This document shows positions 14,348-24,750 of a DNA stretch of 36,962 nt, piece by piece; position 1 is the first letter of the stretch; the number at the start of each line of letters is the position of its first letter. The notes below the pieces were generated by a model that saw only the letters and a list, made by a program, of their open reading frames with translations, had not been told where the DNA came from and searched no databases. The position numbers were made by a program, and so were the translations under genes. Source of the stretch: Candidatus Poribacteria bacterium (GTDB taxonomy: Bacteria > Poribacteria > WGA-4E > WGA-3G); NCBI GenBank assembly GCA_022822085.1, contig JAJECK010000129.1, forward strand, positions 1-36,962. The letters are read 5' to 3'.

Positions 14348-17300
14348 TTAAAATGTGTTCCCTAAACGAAAGTAGAGTGATTTTGTCGGCACACCCGGAA
14401 CTGATAAGAGTGGCACTGCATAATCAACACCACCGATAAGTGGCCCCAAGTTCAATCTTAACCCAACACCGACGGAGGTAGGCATCCATGTGAATTCAAT
14501 ATCTGCTACAGTGCCCCATACATTACCTGAATCCAGGAAGAGAATTCCGTGGATAGGATTTAGAATAGCAAACCGTAATTCTGTATTAAATATAAATTGG
14601 ACATTTCCTCTATGTTTGCCTGTAATATCTTCCGGACCAAGTCCTCTCTCCTCATATCCTCGGACTGTTGTAGAACCGCCAGCCCAGAATCGTTCAAATG
14701 AAATTAATTCTGACTCTCTATTTTGTTGCAGCCCTGTGGTTAGGCCGAGTCTTAGTGACGTAGACAACACATAATCAGGTTTATGGAGTTGCTGATGAAA
14801 TATGGAATTCGCGACAGTTTTTATAAAACTACTCCTACCTCCCAATATGCTACCTGCATACTCTACTGTAACTTGATTTAGCACACCAGATACCGGATTT
14901 AATGAGGGAAATTGTGTGTCTTGTATCCATAAAAAACTGATGCTACTCACAGTTGTTGACAGGTCAGTTTCGGTTAGGTCAAGAGATGTGTCCTTTAGAA
15001 AACGATAGTTGTATTCCAAATTCAGACGTTGTGCATTTGGCAACTTCCTACTGAGGTTAAAACTTCCTTGAAGTGCTCTAACACCATCGTCTTCTTCCAA
15101 TTTCCTCCCCAAAAAATGCAAACTTCCACTTGTTCTACCGATAAGCCACGGTTCAGTTAACGTTGTATCATATAGGTAAGCGCGAAAACCCCATCTTCCA
15201 CGAAGGTGAAATCTTATATTTCGCTTCAACAGATTGAGATGACTAAATGCAATCGTTCCGCGTGGACCATCGGATGAACTTACACCAACACTCGCACCGT
15301 ATGATCGGGCTTTTCGTTTCTGAAGTCTAAATTCGACATCATTTACTACAGTTTGAGGTATTGGTAGAATTTCTCTTTCATTATCATTTAAGTTACTTGC
15401 TTCCTCTTCTATGCCTATAGGTAAACTTCTTTCATAACTGATACCCGGTTCAAAAATACGGGTATTACTTATATTCAGTCTAACCAGATTTAATTTGTCT
15501 GGTGTATAGAGAGAGCCTGTGAGATGGGACACTTCTCGGTTTAGGACATTCGGTATAACACCTAAATCACCATTAAATTTGAATTTGCCGAATACAATTT
15601 TATCACCTTCTGAAATAGAAAATTGTAATATACCGTGTTCATACACTGACAGTTGTTCCTTTTCTTGTAATAGTGTATATCTTGCATTTCCTTCAAAATC
15701 TTGTATGCTCCATTCTTCACCTATCGTTGCAACATACATCCCTATAAGTGATAGGTTATGTTTATTAAATTCCTCTTTAATTCCTTGTGATAGCACTCCA
15801 GCATTTAATGATTCCGTATAATCTCCTTTTATCTGAAGTGTGGGAGTATCATTTTTATGTTTGTATTCTGTTTCAGCAACTTCTGCATCTATGTAACCTC
15901 TATCATGATAAGTTTTGAGTATTGCATTTTCGTAATTCTTTTGGACAAGTCTAGCATTTGGTTGCGGAGGTTTATTCGGTAACACTTCATATAAGAATTT
16001 GTTGTCCACAACAGTGTTTCCAATAAATGAACATCTGTAAATCACCTGTTTGTACGGTTCAACAATTGATAGTTTAATCGAAACTTCCCCATCATTCCTA
16101 TTATTTGAATTATGCATTTTTAATTCAGTTGTTATATTTACATTAGGATATCCTGATTTTTCGTATAATATTTCCAAGTGGTTTTTATCTTTTTCGAGCG
16201 TTAACTCAGAAAAATACCGTTTGCTAATTAATGGATAAAGTAAATTAGAAGGTTGTGTCTTTATCTCCCTTAACAATTCCTCTTTTGAGAAAACTTCATT
16301 GCCAATAAATTCAATAGATTTGACAACATATCTATTGCCAGGTTTGATTGTAAATTCAACATGAAGCGGTGAATTGGTCAGTATCAAAGTTTGAACCTCA
16401 GTTCCATAATAACCTTTTTCTTGATAGTGCGCTTGCACAATTTCTTCCCATCGGGACTGGTTGTTGATATATCTTTCAATCCTTTTCCTAAGTAGATTGC
16501 CTTCTGATTCTTCTCTACTGATTCCTAATTTTGCTAACACTTTACGTAGAAAAGATTTTTGAAGGATTGTATTTCCCTGATCATCCACGAAATCGATTAT
16601 AAGTTGTTTACCTTCTTCGATATTATATGTAAGCAGCCCAGACTGATGATCGAAGTTAGAATATATCTTAATGCTTGGATAATATCTCTTTCTGTAAAGT
16701 GAACGGATCGCAGTAAAATCTTCATTAATTGCTGATCTTAAGTAGGTATTTCCAAGATGTGAATTACATACCTCTTTGATGTGTTCTGTGAATAGAGCAG
16801 AATTACCTTGTATGTCAAATTTAGTGACATTTGCCGAATCTCCTAAGACGATATTATATGTCAAATGTCCTCTTGCTAAATCTGTTTTTACATCCACAAT
16901 AACATCAAAATAACCGTGAAATCCACATACTCGCTTGATTGATTCCAGATCTGCTTCTGCGATTTCGCGGAAGTACATATCCCCCGGTTCCAACCTTAAC
17001 ACATTATGTATTGAACGGTTTAATTCTTCTGATGCTATACCTGTTATACTTCTTTTCTCTATTTTCATCACTTTAACAATATCAAATTTGAGAATTATGC
17101 CTTGTTGAGTTTCGGCAGTGTACACATCAACTTGAGAGTATTCTTGTGATGAATAGAGAGAAATTACACTCTGTTGAATAGCATATCGTGAAAATTGTGA
17201 ACCAACCGTAAAGTGTGTCAGTTTCTCTAACTTACTCAGTAGTTCACTATCTGTTACGAGTTCATTGTTGATAATATACTCTATTTTGAGAATCGCTTCG

Positions 17301-17413
17301 TGTTGAATAGTGTTATTGGTGGTAGTCGGAGGATTGGATTTTTCAATTGACTCCACAAGACCGGGTTGAATGAGACTAATGGTGAAAAGTAATAAAAATA
17401 AAAAACGAAACAT
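14348..17413 (-). CDS. Omp85-family outer-membrane protein (TamA/BamA-like) with multiple POTRA domains
   Basis: This 1021-residue exported protein has a signal peptide (FRFLFLLLFTISLIQPG). Residues about 45-640 hold six to seven POTRA-like repeats (beta-alpha-alpha-beta-beta), recognisable from elements such as KFDIQGNSALFTEHIKEVCN, KSIEFIGNEVFSKEELLREI and YRCSFIGNTVVDNKFLYEVL. Residues about 690-1021 form the Omp85 barrel, with the lid-lock motif region STTVRGYEERGLGPED and a C-terminal Phe (FRLGNTF). Omp85 proteins insert barrel proteins into the outer membrane. The position 64 bases after a TamB-like gene argues for a TamA role. Known E. coli TamA has three POTRAs and about 577 residues, so this protein is much larger and a BamA identity cannot be excluded. 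Confidence 0.85.
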   Translation of the reverse strand: MFRFLFLLLFTISLIQPGLVESIEKSNPPTTTNNTIQHEAILKIEYIINNELVTDSELLSKLEKLTHFTVGSQFSRYAIQQSVISLYSSQEYSQVDVYTAETQQGIILKFDIVKVMKIEKRSITGIASEELNRSIHNVLRLEPGDMYFREIAEADLESIKRVCGFHGYFDVIVDVKTDLARGHLTYNIVLGDSANVTKFDIQGNSALFTEHIKEVCNSHLGNTYLRSAINEDFTAIRSLYRKRYYPSIKIYSNFDHQSGLLTYNIEEGKQLIIDFVDDQGNTILQKSFLRKVLAKLGISREESEGNLLRKRIERYINNQSRWEEIVQAHYQEKGYYGTEVQTLILTNSPLHVEFTIKPGNRYVVKSIEFIGNEVFSKEELLREIKTQPSNLLYPLISKRYFSELTLEKDKNHLEILYEKSGYPNVNITTELKMHNSNNRNDGEVSIKLSIVEPYKQVIYRCSFIGNTVVDNKFLYEVLPNKPPQPNARLVQKNYENAILKTYHDRGYIDAEVAETEYKHKNDTPTLQIKGDYTESLNAGVLSQGIKEEFNKHNLSLIGMYVATIGEEWSIQDFEGNARYTLLQEKEQLSVYEHGILQFSISEGDKIVFGKFKFNGDLGVIPNVLNREVSHLTGSLYTPDKLNLVRLNISNTRIFEPGISYERSLPIGIEEEASNLNDNEREILPIPQTVVNDVEFRLQKRKARSYGASVGVSSSDGPRGTIAFSHLNLLKRNIRFHLRGRWGFRAYLYDTTLTEPWLIGRTSGSLHFLGRKLEEDDGVRALQGSFNLSRKLPNAQRLNLEYNYRFLKDTSLDLTETDLSTTVSSISFLWIQDTQFPSLNPVSGVLNQVTVEYAGSILGGRSSFIKTVANSIFHQQLHKPDYVLSTSLRLGLTTGLQQNRESELISFERFWAGGSTTVRGYEERGLGPEDITGKHRGNVQFIFNTELRFAILNPIHGILFLDSGNVWGTVADIEFTWMPTSVGVGLRLNLGPLIGGVDYAVPLLSVPGVPTKSLYFRLGNTF

Positions 17414-17477
17414 GAGGAGTGTTCCCGACTATGCCTAAGTGGAAATCTATATCGATTCTATCTGATGAAATCAATAA

Positions 17478-20400
17478 TTAAAATCGTCGTTCCAACAGTT
17501 GTACATCTACGCCGAAGTCTCCCCGTTCATCACCTTCTACTTTGATAGACATATTTCTTGGCAGCGGATATTCAGCGATAATATGCCTTTCGTTTGGATC
17601 AAATCCTGATGAGATTGTGAATGTAATTCCACCGAATGAACGTGAGATAGAACTTCCAGGTAGGAGGAGAGATAAAACATAAGCATCTGAAAAAATCGTT
17701 GTAGTAGAGGAATTTATAGGATCTACCATAAAACCTAACCTTGCTTTGTCAATATCACCATTTTCCAGTGTTCCTGTGACGGTAGCAGTAACCATCAGGT
17801 CTGCTGTGCTACCATCTTCAAGTAAAACACCGCGTATTGGATTTGGTGTTTTAAGTGTAATATCTAACTTAGGATTAAATGCAGTTTCATCCTGGTTAGT
17901 AATTCTTGAACCTTCAACAATATCAAATTCCTGTGTTACCATACTTATCTTTCCCTTTAGTATAGTTACTTCCCCTGAAAAAATAGGTTCTTGTATCAAA
18001 CCTGTTATCTGTCCGTTGCAGGTGATTTCAATGTCTGTAGTGCCACCTAACGATGAAAGGAAGTGAAAATCTTCCGGCATATCAATACCTAAGTCTAATT
18101 GTAGGTTATCAAGAAATGTATTGCCAAATGTGAGTTCAACACCGCTAACAGTTCCACCGCTGAACCAATCACGAACGTTTTCCCAATTTTGTTCATAATT
18201 GCCAGAATGGATTAAAATATCTCCAGCCAGAGTGAGATTATTATGTTGAGTTTCATCCATATTCCCATATAGTCGTAGATCGTTTACCCCTGTACTCACA
18301 TTTACTAAATATTGTCCAGGTTCTGCAAAACTACAATTGTCAAGACTCGCATCAATATTGACATGCTTGACATTAAACCAATCTGTATCAATATTGCCTG
18401 ATGCTCTAAAAGAACCTTCGTTTAGTTGACCATTGATAGATGGAATTCTTAATTTTGATTCAGAGAATATAAATTGACCCTGTGTATCATTGAAATATAC
18501 AGGAGAATCATCCAAAATCAAAGACTCCAAATTGAATTCGCACTCACCAGTTAAATGAGAGTCAAAGGGAGTACCATGAACTGTTGCAGAAATTGATCCT
18601 GTTCCATCTGCAGATTCTATCTGAGGTTCAATTACAGACAAAATTCCTATATCATCTAATTTTAAAGCAAAAAGAACTTCCATCGGCTCACTTAACGGCT
18701 CAGCAACAAGATCTGTGAATGACAACATATATGGTACTGTACCTGAAATGCTGAGTTGATTGTTCCCAGCAATGAGTTTTAACGGATTGGATTTAGTAAT
18801 TGTCCACTTCCTGTCCGCCGATATATAACTTATGCCTCCTATGAAATCATCAATATGTGCATTATTTAGCTTTATCATATCACCATCAAAACTTACGGTT
18901 ATATCTGGCTCTGTATAGGTGCCGGTAATGTTGATAGCAGTTGATAAGAGTCCGTTGAGTTTATATGTATCAAGATTGACATCTGTAAAAAGACTGTTGA
19001 GTGCAGACAAATCAAAATTGTCCAATTTCATGTGCAGCAACATTTCACTACGCATATTCCACTTACCATAACTACTAAATGTTAACGGTTTTGTCCGGGG
19101 ATTTTGTTCTGATTCTAATGAATTTACGAGTTTTAATTCCGTGATTTTGAATTCACCTGAAGCAAGCGATAACGGAATTGGTTGTGGATTCTCAAAATTA
19201 ATTCGTTCATCTAATAGAGTGAAACCACATGATAGTTTATCAACTGTAAAATCTGCTTCTACGTTTTGTGTAACAGATTCAAAAGTTATTGATTCACGTA
19301 ATTTAGGTATTGGGTATTTATCTGAATTTTCATAATAACTATCCAACGGAATGCTCAGTTTCCTCAATGTTGCTGATATATCACCATCAAAGTCCTTAAT
19401 CATTTCATTGTTTATAGACTGCTCTAATAATGAACTGTATGGATATTTGTTCAATGTAAGGTCAAATATCTCAAGTTTTTTCGGTGTTAATCCATCTAAT
19501 GTCAGTAGGCTTGTTTGGTTTTGTTGAAGCATCACTATTCCATCATCCATTTCAAATCGGAACTTTGTTAACTGGATACTGTCTTTTTGGGCAATCAGTT
19601 GAAGTTTAACATTCTCAAGGGGTTGAGGAATATTCCGAATAGCAATATAGGGTGCTTCTAAATTGGTGGTTCCTTGTAGATGTAGTTTAGGATAAACCCC
19701 TTGAATCTTCAAATCAAGACCTACAACGCCTTCAACTTTTGAAAAATAGTTTTCAAGTCCCGGAAAAAAGGTAAGTGGTAGTTCATTACCTGTAAGTCTA
19801 ATATCAATAGGTGTTTCAGTGAATTGAGCAAGAATATCATTTTCTCTAATAGAAAAAATATACGGAATTTTACCGACGAGGTTTAAATTATCACCATTAT
19901 TCGTAAGTTGTGCGTTGAGCTTAATCAAATTGTTGCCATACTCAACATTGCCATTCCACTTTAAAGGCGAATCTGATTGGACTTGTAAAAGATTATTGAT
20001 ACTTCCATACCAATTGATTGAAAAAGCTGGGTTAGAAAATAGACCATCAACTATTACATCAATATTGGTATCAATTTCAGGAGATTGTATTTGTAATGGA
20101 ATATACGACTGTATTTTGTTTTTATTTATATTTAAGCTAATACTTGTTTTATTTTCTATTTCATAGTTCTTTATATGAATTTTGAGTTCATCTATCAGTC
20201 CTACTGCAGTTATGAGATACGGTTTAGTACTATTACCCGTAAAATCCACACCTCCACTTATCAATGCTTTATCTATTATAGCGTTATTTTGGACAAGTTT
20301 TGCAATTTCATTAACATCCAGTTTATTAACTCTAACTCCAAGAATAAAAGTCATATCATCTGTATTGACAGTTGACAATGAAGTTTCACCATTAATCTGA

Positions 20401-23400
20401 AAAACACCTTCATCCATCTTCCCATTTACTACCACATCTTGTATGTGTATATTATGTTGTTTGATAGTAGTTTTTGCACTGAATTCATCAAGTATTATCG
20501 GTTTTGAAATGGGACCAAACGTAATCGGATTGTTAGCAGTGGTATGAGCATTTACATTGATAATTGGTTGAGCAACACTACCACCAACTTTAATTATTGT
20601 ATCAATTGATCCAGTAATTATTGCTTCTTCATTCTTATTATATCTATTAAGCAAATCAACAGACAAACATTTCTTAATGATCTCTGAAAACTCAACTAAA
20701 TCAAGACTATCACTGCGGATGTCAAAGTTCAATTTTGAATTATCTATACGTTTTTTGTCTACATCAACATTTCCTTTAATGAATACTTTATTGTTCAATA
20801 ATTGCAGAGTAAAGGGAGTGAGATTGATTCTACCGTTCCTATATGTCAATTGTCCATCAGCATTCTGTAAATTAAAGTTTCCTGCATTCGTATGTACACT
20901 TAATTTTGGTAATCCCCATTTGAGTTCTACGTCTGGATTGCTTAACTGACCTTTGGCAGACAATTGATAGGAAGCCGTCCCATCTATAGATTGTCCAAAC
21001 GCTAAGCCAATAGGTTCAATTGAGAATTCTTGGTCTGTTTCAACTGAAATGTCAATAATTTCATTCTTTATATCAAAAGTTCCTATAAGTTCAAGGAAAG
21101 GCGAATGTTGACCTTTGAAGTTAAGGGAACTATCTACAATTGACAAAATATCATTTTCTAATCTCATTTGAATTGGTCTTGGATTAGAAAACTCTACAGA
21201 ATTGTATTGTAATCGTGAATTATTTATTATGATGTCAACATCGTATGGAAAATTTAGTGCTTTTGGAGATCGGTTTGGCTCTACTAAATCTGTAATGGTA
21301 CCAACCACTTCAACCTTTCCATCTGCAGTACCAGAAATTGCTTCAAGTCTACGATCAAAAATACGGAGTATTGGTGAGACTGGAATATGTGAACTTTCCA
21401 TAGAAAACTGGTATGGACTATCTTGAGTTGTAAAGATTTTACCATTTATGATACTCGTTCCTTCAAATGCTTCTCCAGTAAAATTGAAATAATCAGGTTC
21501 ATCAACATTATCATTATTTTTTACAAGCGTGCCATGCAGAACAGCATTTCCGAGTGGGTTATTTTGGAATGATAAATCGGTGAAATGGAAGTCTGTATGA
21601 AATACAAGCTTTTCATGCTTTTTTTGAAATGAATGAACACTGATGTCCATGTGTCCATCAAGAGGAAAATCGATTACACCAGATGCAAGTGCAAGTTTTG
21701 CTAATTGAACAGGTCTGTCTTTTCTATTTTTTATAGTAAGGTCAAATTCTCCATCGTTGGTAGCAAGGACATTGAGGACCACCTGTTGACCTTGTGTGGT
21801 AATCTCAAAATTAGGTATAGTCAGTGTGTAATCGTCAATTTCCAATTGAAACGTTGCCGGATCTAAATTCATTCCCCAAGCATTGCCAGAATTAGCAGTA
21901 AATGTGCCTTCACCATCCAAATGATCAATCAATGAACCGGATAATTTTAATTCCCCAGTGATGTTACCATTGATAGGATGTGCTTGTTGAAAAAAGATTC
22001 GATTGTAATCCGAATCCAGAACCAAAGTATTGGCATTAATCGTAAAATCTAATGGCATTTTACCTGTTAATTTGACATTACCGTCAATAGAGATATTTGT
22101 ATCTCCATTACTGCTCTCTTTAGACAAGTTAGCATTTTCAATATATATTACTTTATCATTATATCTTAGATTGCCGGAAATTCCTCCAAGTAGACTATTT
22201 GAATTTCCATAGTAAGCACGGGGAATCTCAACAAAACCAGTTGCTGTTCCATCCTTATTAATTATTGCAGATAAATTGCCATAGCCTGAAAATGGACCTG
22301 AATTTGATATATTAGATAATTTCCCAAAGTTGATATTAGTTAGTTTTACGTCAATGATGTCTAAACTACCGCTGATCTCTACTTTTGAATCGTCAATATT
22401 CCCGTTTGCAGTGATTGTTGAATCTTTACCTTCTTCTGATGTTATAACAAATTTCAAGGATGAATCTGTCATAGCGTAAAATTTTTCCTGTTCTTTATCA
22501 TGAACGATGATACTTGTATCTAATAGATTCACAACTCCATCAATATGTACAGGACCCGTAGTTTTTCCACTAATTTTCGCTGAACCATTGACAGTACCTG
22601 AGTTAAAATTTGGTATCTCATCTGACATTTCAACGAACATAGATATAAGTGATGGTAGTTCAACATCTGAAACTGTCAAATTGCTGTTATAAGAAACTGG
22701 TTGTTTCAAATAATGCTGTAATCTTGAAAACAGATTACCTTCCACATCTTTATCAAATGTCATACCGCCAGAACCAGTCAGTGAACCTTCTGCAGTTTTT
22801 CCGCTAAATTCATTGAGCGTAATTTTTGGATCTTCACTGATATCAACAGTTGTGTCAATTACAATATCAGTAAGGTCAACTTTTCTTGTAAATCGTTCAG
22901 CATTGCCACTGTTTTGTTGAGCAATTTGCTTGATAGACAGTGTGTCAGATTCTCCTACGATTTTGCCATTTATTGTTGAATTTGTTCCATTTAGATCAAC
23001 AATTATCGTGCATAATCCTGCAAGTTCAATATTGTTCTGAATTATGTTCTGAACATCTTGTGCATCAATAGTTAACTCAATAAGTGTTTTCCAGTTTCCT
23101 TGATCCCATCCTCTCTCAAAATCTTTTACCTCTATCAATGAATTCCCAAGCTTTAACCTGAATGGCTCTGATAACCCACTGCCAGTAGTTGTAATAGCAA
23201 ATTCCATATCAACCAACTGTTCAAATGGGACCATCGTTTCATTGATAGTAAAACCACCTTTACCGACTGAAAAATTTCCTGTATGATCCCATGAATCCAA
23301 TTTCCCATCCAAATCAAAACTTATGTTAGGCAAACTTATGCCAATATTCTGTTGAGCATCAGAAATCTGGACATCTCCTTGTTTTATAGATACACGTGCT

Positions 23401-23861
23401 ACAGCAAAAGCAAAATTATTCTCTGTTTCTGGTTTAGGATCAGAAGTAGTTTTCTTTAACATTTGTGTTAGGTTCAATTGACCATCAGAATCACGGCTTA
23501 TGTTAATCTTTGGAGAATCAATTACCAATGCTTTAACAACTAATTTGCGTCTTAATAAGGCAATTATGTTGTATTTTAGAACTACTTTATCAGTAGATAA
23601 AATTGGTTCAGTGTTAGAGTCGTCTTCTTTTACAGAAAAATTCTCAACTTCAACACCTGTTAGGACATTTCCGCGCAATTTATCAATGCTGACCTGATAA
23701 TCCTCATGTATTTCGTCTTGAATAGCTTTAATAAGCCGATCTTTGACGATGTTTTCAAGAAAATAATCGGAACTAACAAAAAGAAATCCTGCTATACCAC
23801 ATAGTAGGATGAATATTGGTATTGATATGAATAGTATTTTTCTTCGGGTCATCGTTATCAT
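17478..23861 (-). CDS. TamB-like (AsmA-family) translocation and assembly protein
   Basis: This very large protein (2127 residues) has one N-terminal membrane anchor (about residues 8-28, ILFISIPIFILLCGIAGFLF). A long body of repeated amphipathic beta-strands (many G-x-L/I-x-[GN] turns) is expected to form the hydrophobic groove of AsmA-family, periplasm-spanning bridge proteins. The last 400 residues match the TamB C-terminal domain (DUF490): ILKGKISMVTQEFDIVEGSR, KLDITLKTPNPIRGVLLEDG, FSDAYVLSLLLPGSS and the end VDVQLLERRF. TamB works with TamA in outer-membrane assembly and lipid transport. E. coli TamB has 1259 residues. A second ATG at 23852 is better placed behind CGGA than the one at 23861. 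It lies 10 bases after tlyA and upstream of the TamA-like gene. Confidence 0.87.
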   Translation of the reverse strand: MITMTRRKILFISIPIFILLCGIAGFLFVSSDYFLENIVKDRLIKAIQDEIHEDYQVSIDKLRGNVLTGVEVENFSVKEDDSNTEPILSTDKVVLKYNIIALLRRKLVVKALVIDSPKINISRDSDGQLNLTQMLKKTTSDPKPETENNFAFAVARVSIKQGDVQISDAQQNIGISLPNISFDLDGKLDSWDHTGNFSVGKGGFTINETMVPFEQLVDMEFAITTTGSGLSEPFRLKLGNSLIEVKDFERGWDQGNWKTLIELTIDAQDVQNIIQNNIELAGLCTIIVDLNGTNSTINGKIVGESDTLSIKQIAQQNSGNAERFTRKVDLTDIVIDTTVDISEDPKITLNEFSGKTAEGSLTGSGGMTFDKDVEGNLFSRLQHYLKQPVSYNSNLTVSDVELPSLISMFVEMSDEIPNFNSGTVNGSAKISGKTTGPVHIDGVVNLLDTSIIVHDKEQEKFYAMTDSSLKFVITSEEGKDSTITANGNIDDSKVEISGSLDIIDVKLTNINFGKLSNISNSGPFSGYGNLSAIINKDGTATGFVEIPRAYYGNSNSLLGGISGNLRYNDKVIYIENANLSKESSNGDTNISIDGNVKLTGKMPLDFTINANTLVLDSDYNRIFFQQAHPINGNITGELKLSGSLIDHLDGEGTFTANSGNAWGMNLDPATFQLEIDDYTLTIPNFEITTQGQQVVLNVLATNDGEFDLTIKNRKDRPVQLAKLALASGVIDFPLDGHMDISVHSFQKKHEKLVFHTDFHFTDLSFQNNPLGNAVLHGTLVKNNDNVDEPDYFNFTGEAFEGTSIINGKIFTTQDSPYQFSMESSHIPVSPILRIFDRRLEAISGTADGKVEVVGTITDLVEPNRSPKALNFPYDVDIIINNSRLQYNSVEFSNPRPIQMRLENDILSIVDSSLNFKGQHSPFLELIGTFDIKNEIIDISVETDQEFSIEPIGLAFGQSIDGTASYQLSAKGQLSNPDVELKWGLPKLSVHTNAGNFNLQNADGQLTYRNGRINLTPFTLQLLNNKVFIKGNVDVDKKRIDNSKLNFDIRSDSLDLVEFSEIIKKCLSVDLLNRYNKNEEAIITGSIDTIIKVGGSVAQPIINVNAHTTANNPITFGPISKPIILDEFSAKTTIKQHNIHIQDVVVNGKMDEGVFQINGETSLSTVNTDDMTFILGVRVNKLDVNEIAKLVQNNAIIDKALISGGVDFTGNSTKPYLITAVGLIDELKIHIKNYEIENKTSISLNINKNKIQSYIPLQIQSPEIDTNIDVIVDGLFSNPAFSINWYGSINNLLQVQSDSPLKWNGNVEYGNNLIKLNAQLTNNGDNLNLVGKIPYIFSIRENDILAQFTETPIDIRLTGNELPLTFFPGLENYFSKVEGVVGLDLKIQGVYPKLHLQGTTNLEAPYIAIRNIPQPLENVKLQLIAQKDSIQLTKFRFEMDDGIVMLQQNQTSLLTLDGLTPKKLEIFDLTLNKYPYSSLLEQSINNEMIKDFDGDISATLRKLSIPLDSYYENSDKYPIPKLRESITFESVTQNVEADFTVDKLSCGFTLLDERINFENPQPIPLSLASGEFKITELKLVNSLESEQNPRTKPLTFSSYGKWNMRSEMLLHMKLDNFDLSALNSLFTDVNLDTYKLNGLLSTAINITGTYTEPDITVSFDGDMIKLNNAHIDDFIGGISYISADRKWTITKSNPLKLIAGNNQLSISGTVPYMLSFTDLVAEPLSEPMEVLFALKLDDIGILSVIEPQIESADGTGSISATVHGTPFDSHLTGECEFNLESLILDDSPVYFNDTQGQFIFSESKLRIPSINGQLNEGSFRASGNIDTDWFNVKHVNIDASLDNCSFAEPGQYLVNVSTGVNDLRLYGNMDETQHNNLTLAGDILIHSGNYEQNWENVRDWFSGGTVSGVELTFGNTFLDNLQLDLGIDMPEDFHFLSSLGGTTDIEITCNGQITGLIQEPIFSGEVTILKGKISMVTQEFDIVEGSRITNQDETAFNPKLDITLKTPNPIRGVLLEDGSTADLMVTATVTGTLENGDIDKARLGFMVDPINSSTTTIFSDAYVLSLLLPGSSISRSFGGITFTISSGFDPNERHIIAEYPLPRNMSIKVEGDERGDFGVDVQLLERRF

Positions 23862-23871
23862 TCCGATTATT

Positions 23872-24693
23872 TTAAGACTTTGTATTAAATGCGCTATGTG
23901 CTGAGTTAACTACATCATTGACGTATTCCGTGTTTATGGAACACGTTGAACCTAATTCTGATGTTGATACCTTTCTTAGCCAGATCAAATATTCTATATT
24001 TCTAATGTCCCGGTGTACAGGAGAAAACGTCATATCCATAGTTATTGTTGACATGTTATCTCTAATAAACTCAATCAGGTTATTCAGTAAATCCTTATGT
24101 ATTTCTGGACAATCAACGATTCCCCCCTTTCTCACGAGGTTACGACCTGCTTCAAACTGTGGTTTTACAAGCGCGACGACCTCTGACACTCCTAATTTTT
24201 CAAGTAATACAGGTAATACTAACTTTAAGGAGATGAATGAAACGTCAATAACTGCAATGTCAAGGGGATTTGAAAAAATGTGATTGTCAATGTAGCGGAT
24301 ATTCGTCCTATCTACTACCTGAACACGTGGGTTTTTCTGAAGTTTCCATGCAAGTTGTCCATACCCAACATCTACAGCATATACAAAACCTGCTCCATGC
24401 TGAAGCAAACAATCAGTGAACCCACCAGTTGATGCACCGACATCAATTGCGACTCTATCCTTGACCGAAATATCAAATAATTGTAATGCCTTTTCAAGTT
24501 TCAATCCACCACGACTGACATATTTTGGTAGGTTTTCTATAACAATTTCTGCATCTGATTGAATGCGTTGACCAGGTTTAAGTTGTGAGTTGTTGTTAAC
24601 CTTTACCGCACCTGCCAGAATCAAACGTTTGGCTTGAATGCGACTTTCAACTAAACCCCGCTGAACAAGAACTATATCTAACCTTTCCATCAT
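23872..24693 (-). CDS. tlyA: TlyA-family rRNA (cytidine-2'-O)-methyltransferase
   Basis: This 273-residue protein has an N-terminal S4 RNA-binding domain (RLDIVLVQRGLVESRIQAKR, LILAGAVKVNN). A FtsJ-type methyltransferase follows: the SAM-binding motif is AIDVGASTGGFTDCLLQHGA, then VYAVDVGYGQLAWKL, DVSFISLKLVLP and LVKPQFEAGR, providing the Lys and Asp residues of the KDKE-type active site. TlyA proteins methylate the 2'-O of ribosomal RNA cytidines and are often misnamed hemolysins. It follows dxs by 57 bases and precedes the tamB-like gene by 10. ATGs at 24693 and 24690 are both possible starts. The xse-dxs-tlyA neighbourhood is common in bacteria, which supports the call. Confidence 0.92.
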   Translation of the reverse strand: MMERLDIVLVQRGLVESRIQAKRLILAGAVKVNNNSQLKPGQRIQSDAEIVIENLPKYVSRGGLKLEKALQLFDISVKDRVAIDVGASTGGFTDCLLQHGAGFVYAVDVGYGQLAWKLQKNPRVQVVDRTNIRYIDNHIFSNPLDIAVIDVSFISLKLVLPVLLEKLGVSEVVALVKPQFEAGRNLVRKGGIVDCPEIHKDLLNNLIEFIRDNMSTITMDMTFSPVHRDIRNIEYLIWLRKVSTSELGSTCSINTEYVNDVVNSAHSAFNTKS

Positions 24694-24750
24694 TCATCTA
24701 TCGTAAATATATTAGGACAAGAATATAATTTGAATGAAAAGAAACCGAAG

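Noticed and set aside
23872-24693. Hemolysin (toxin) role for the TlyA homologue
   Set aside because: The S4 plus FtsJ-type methyltransferase architecture and the housekeeping neighbourhood indicate rRNA methylation.
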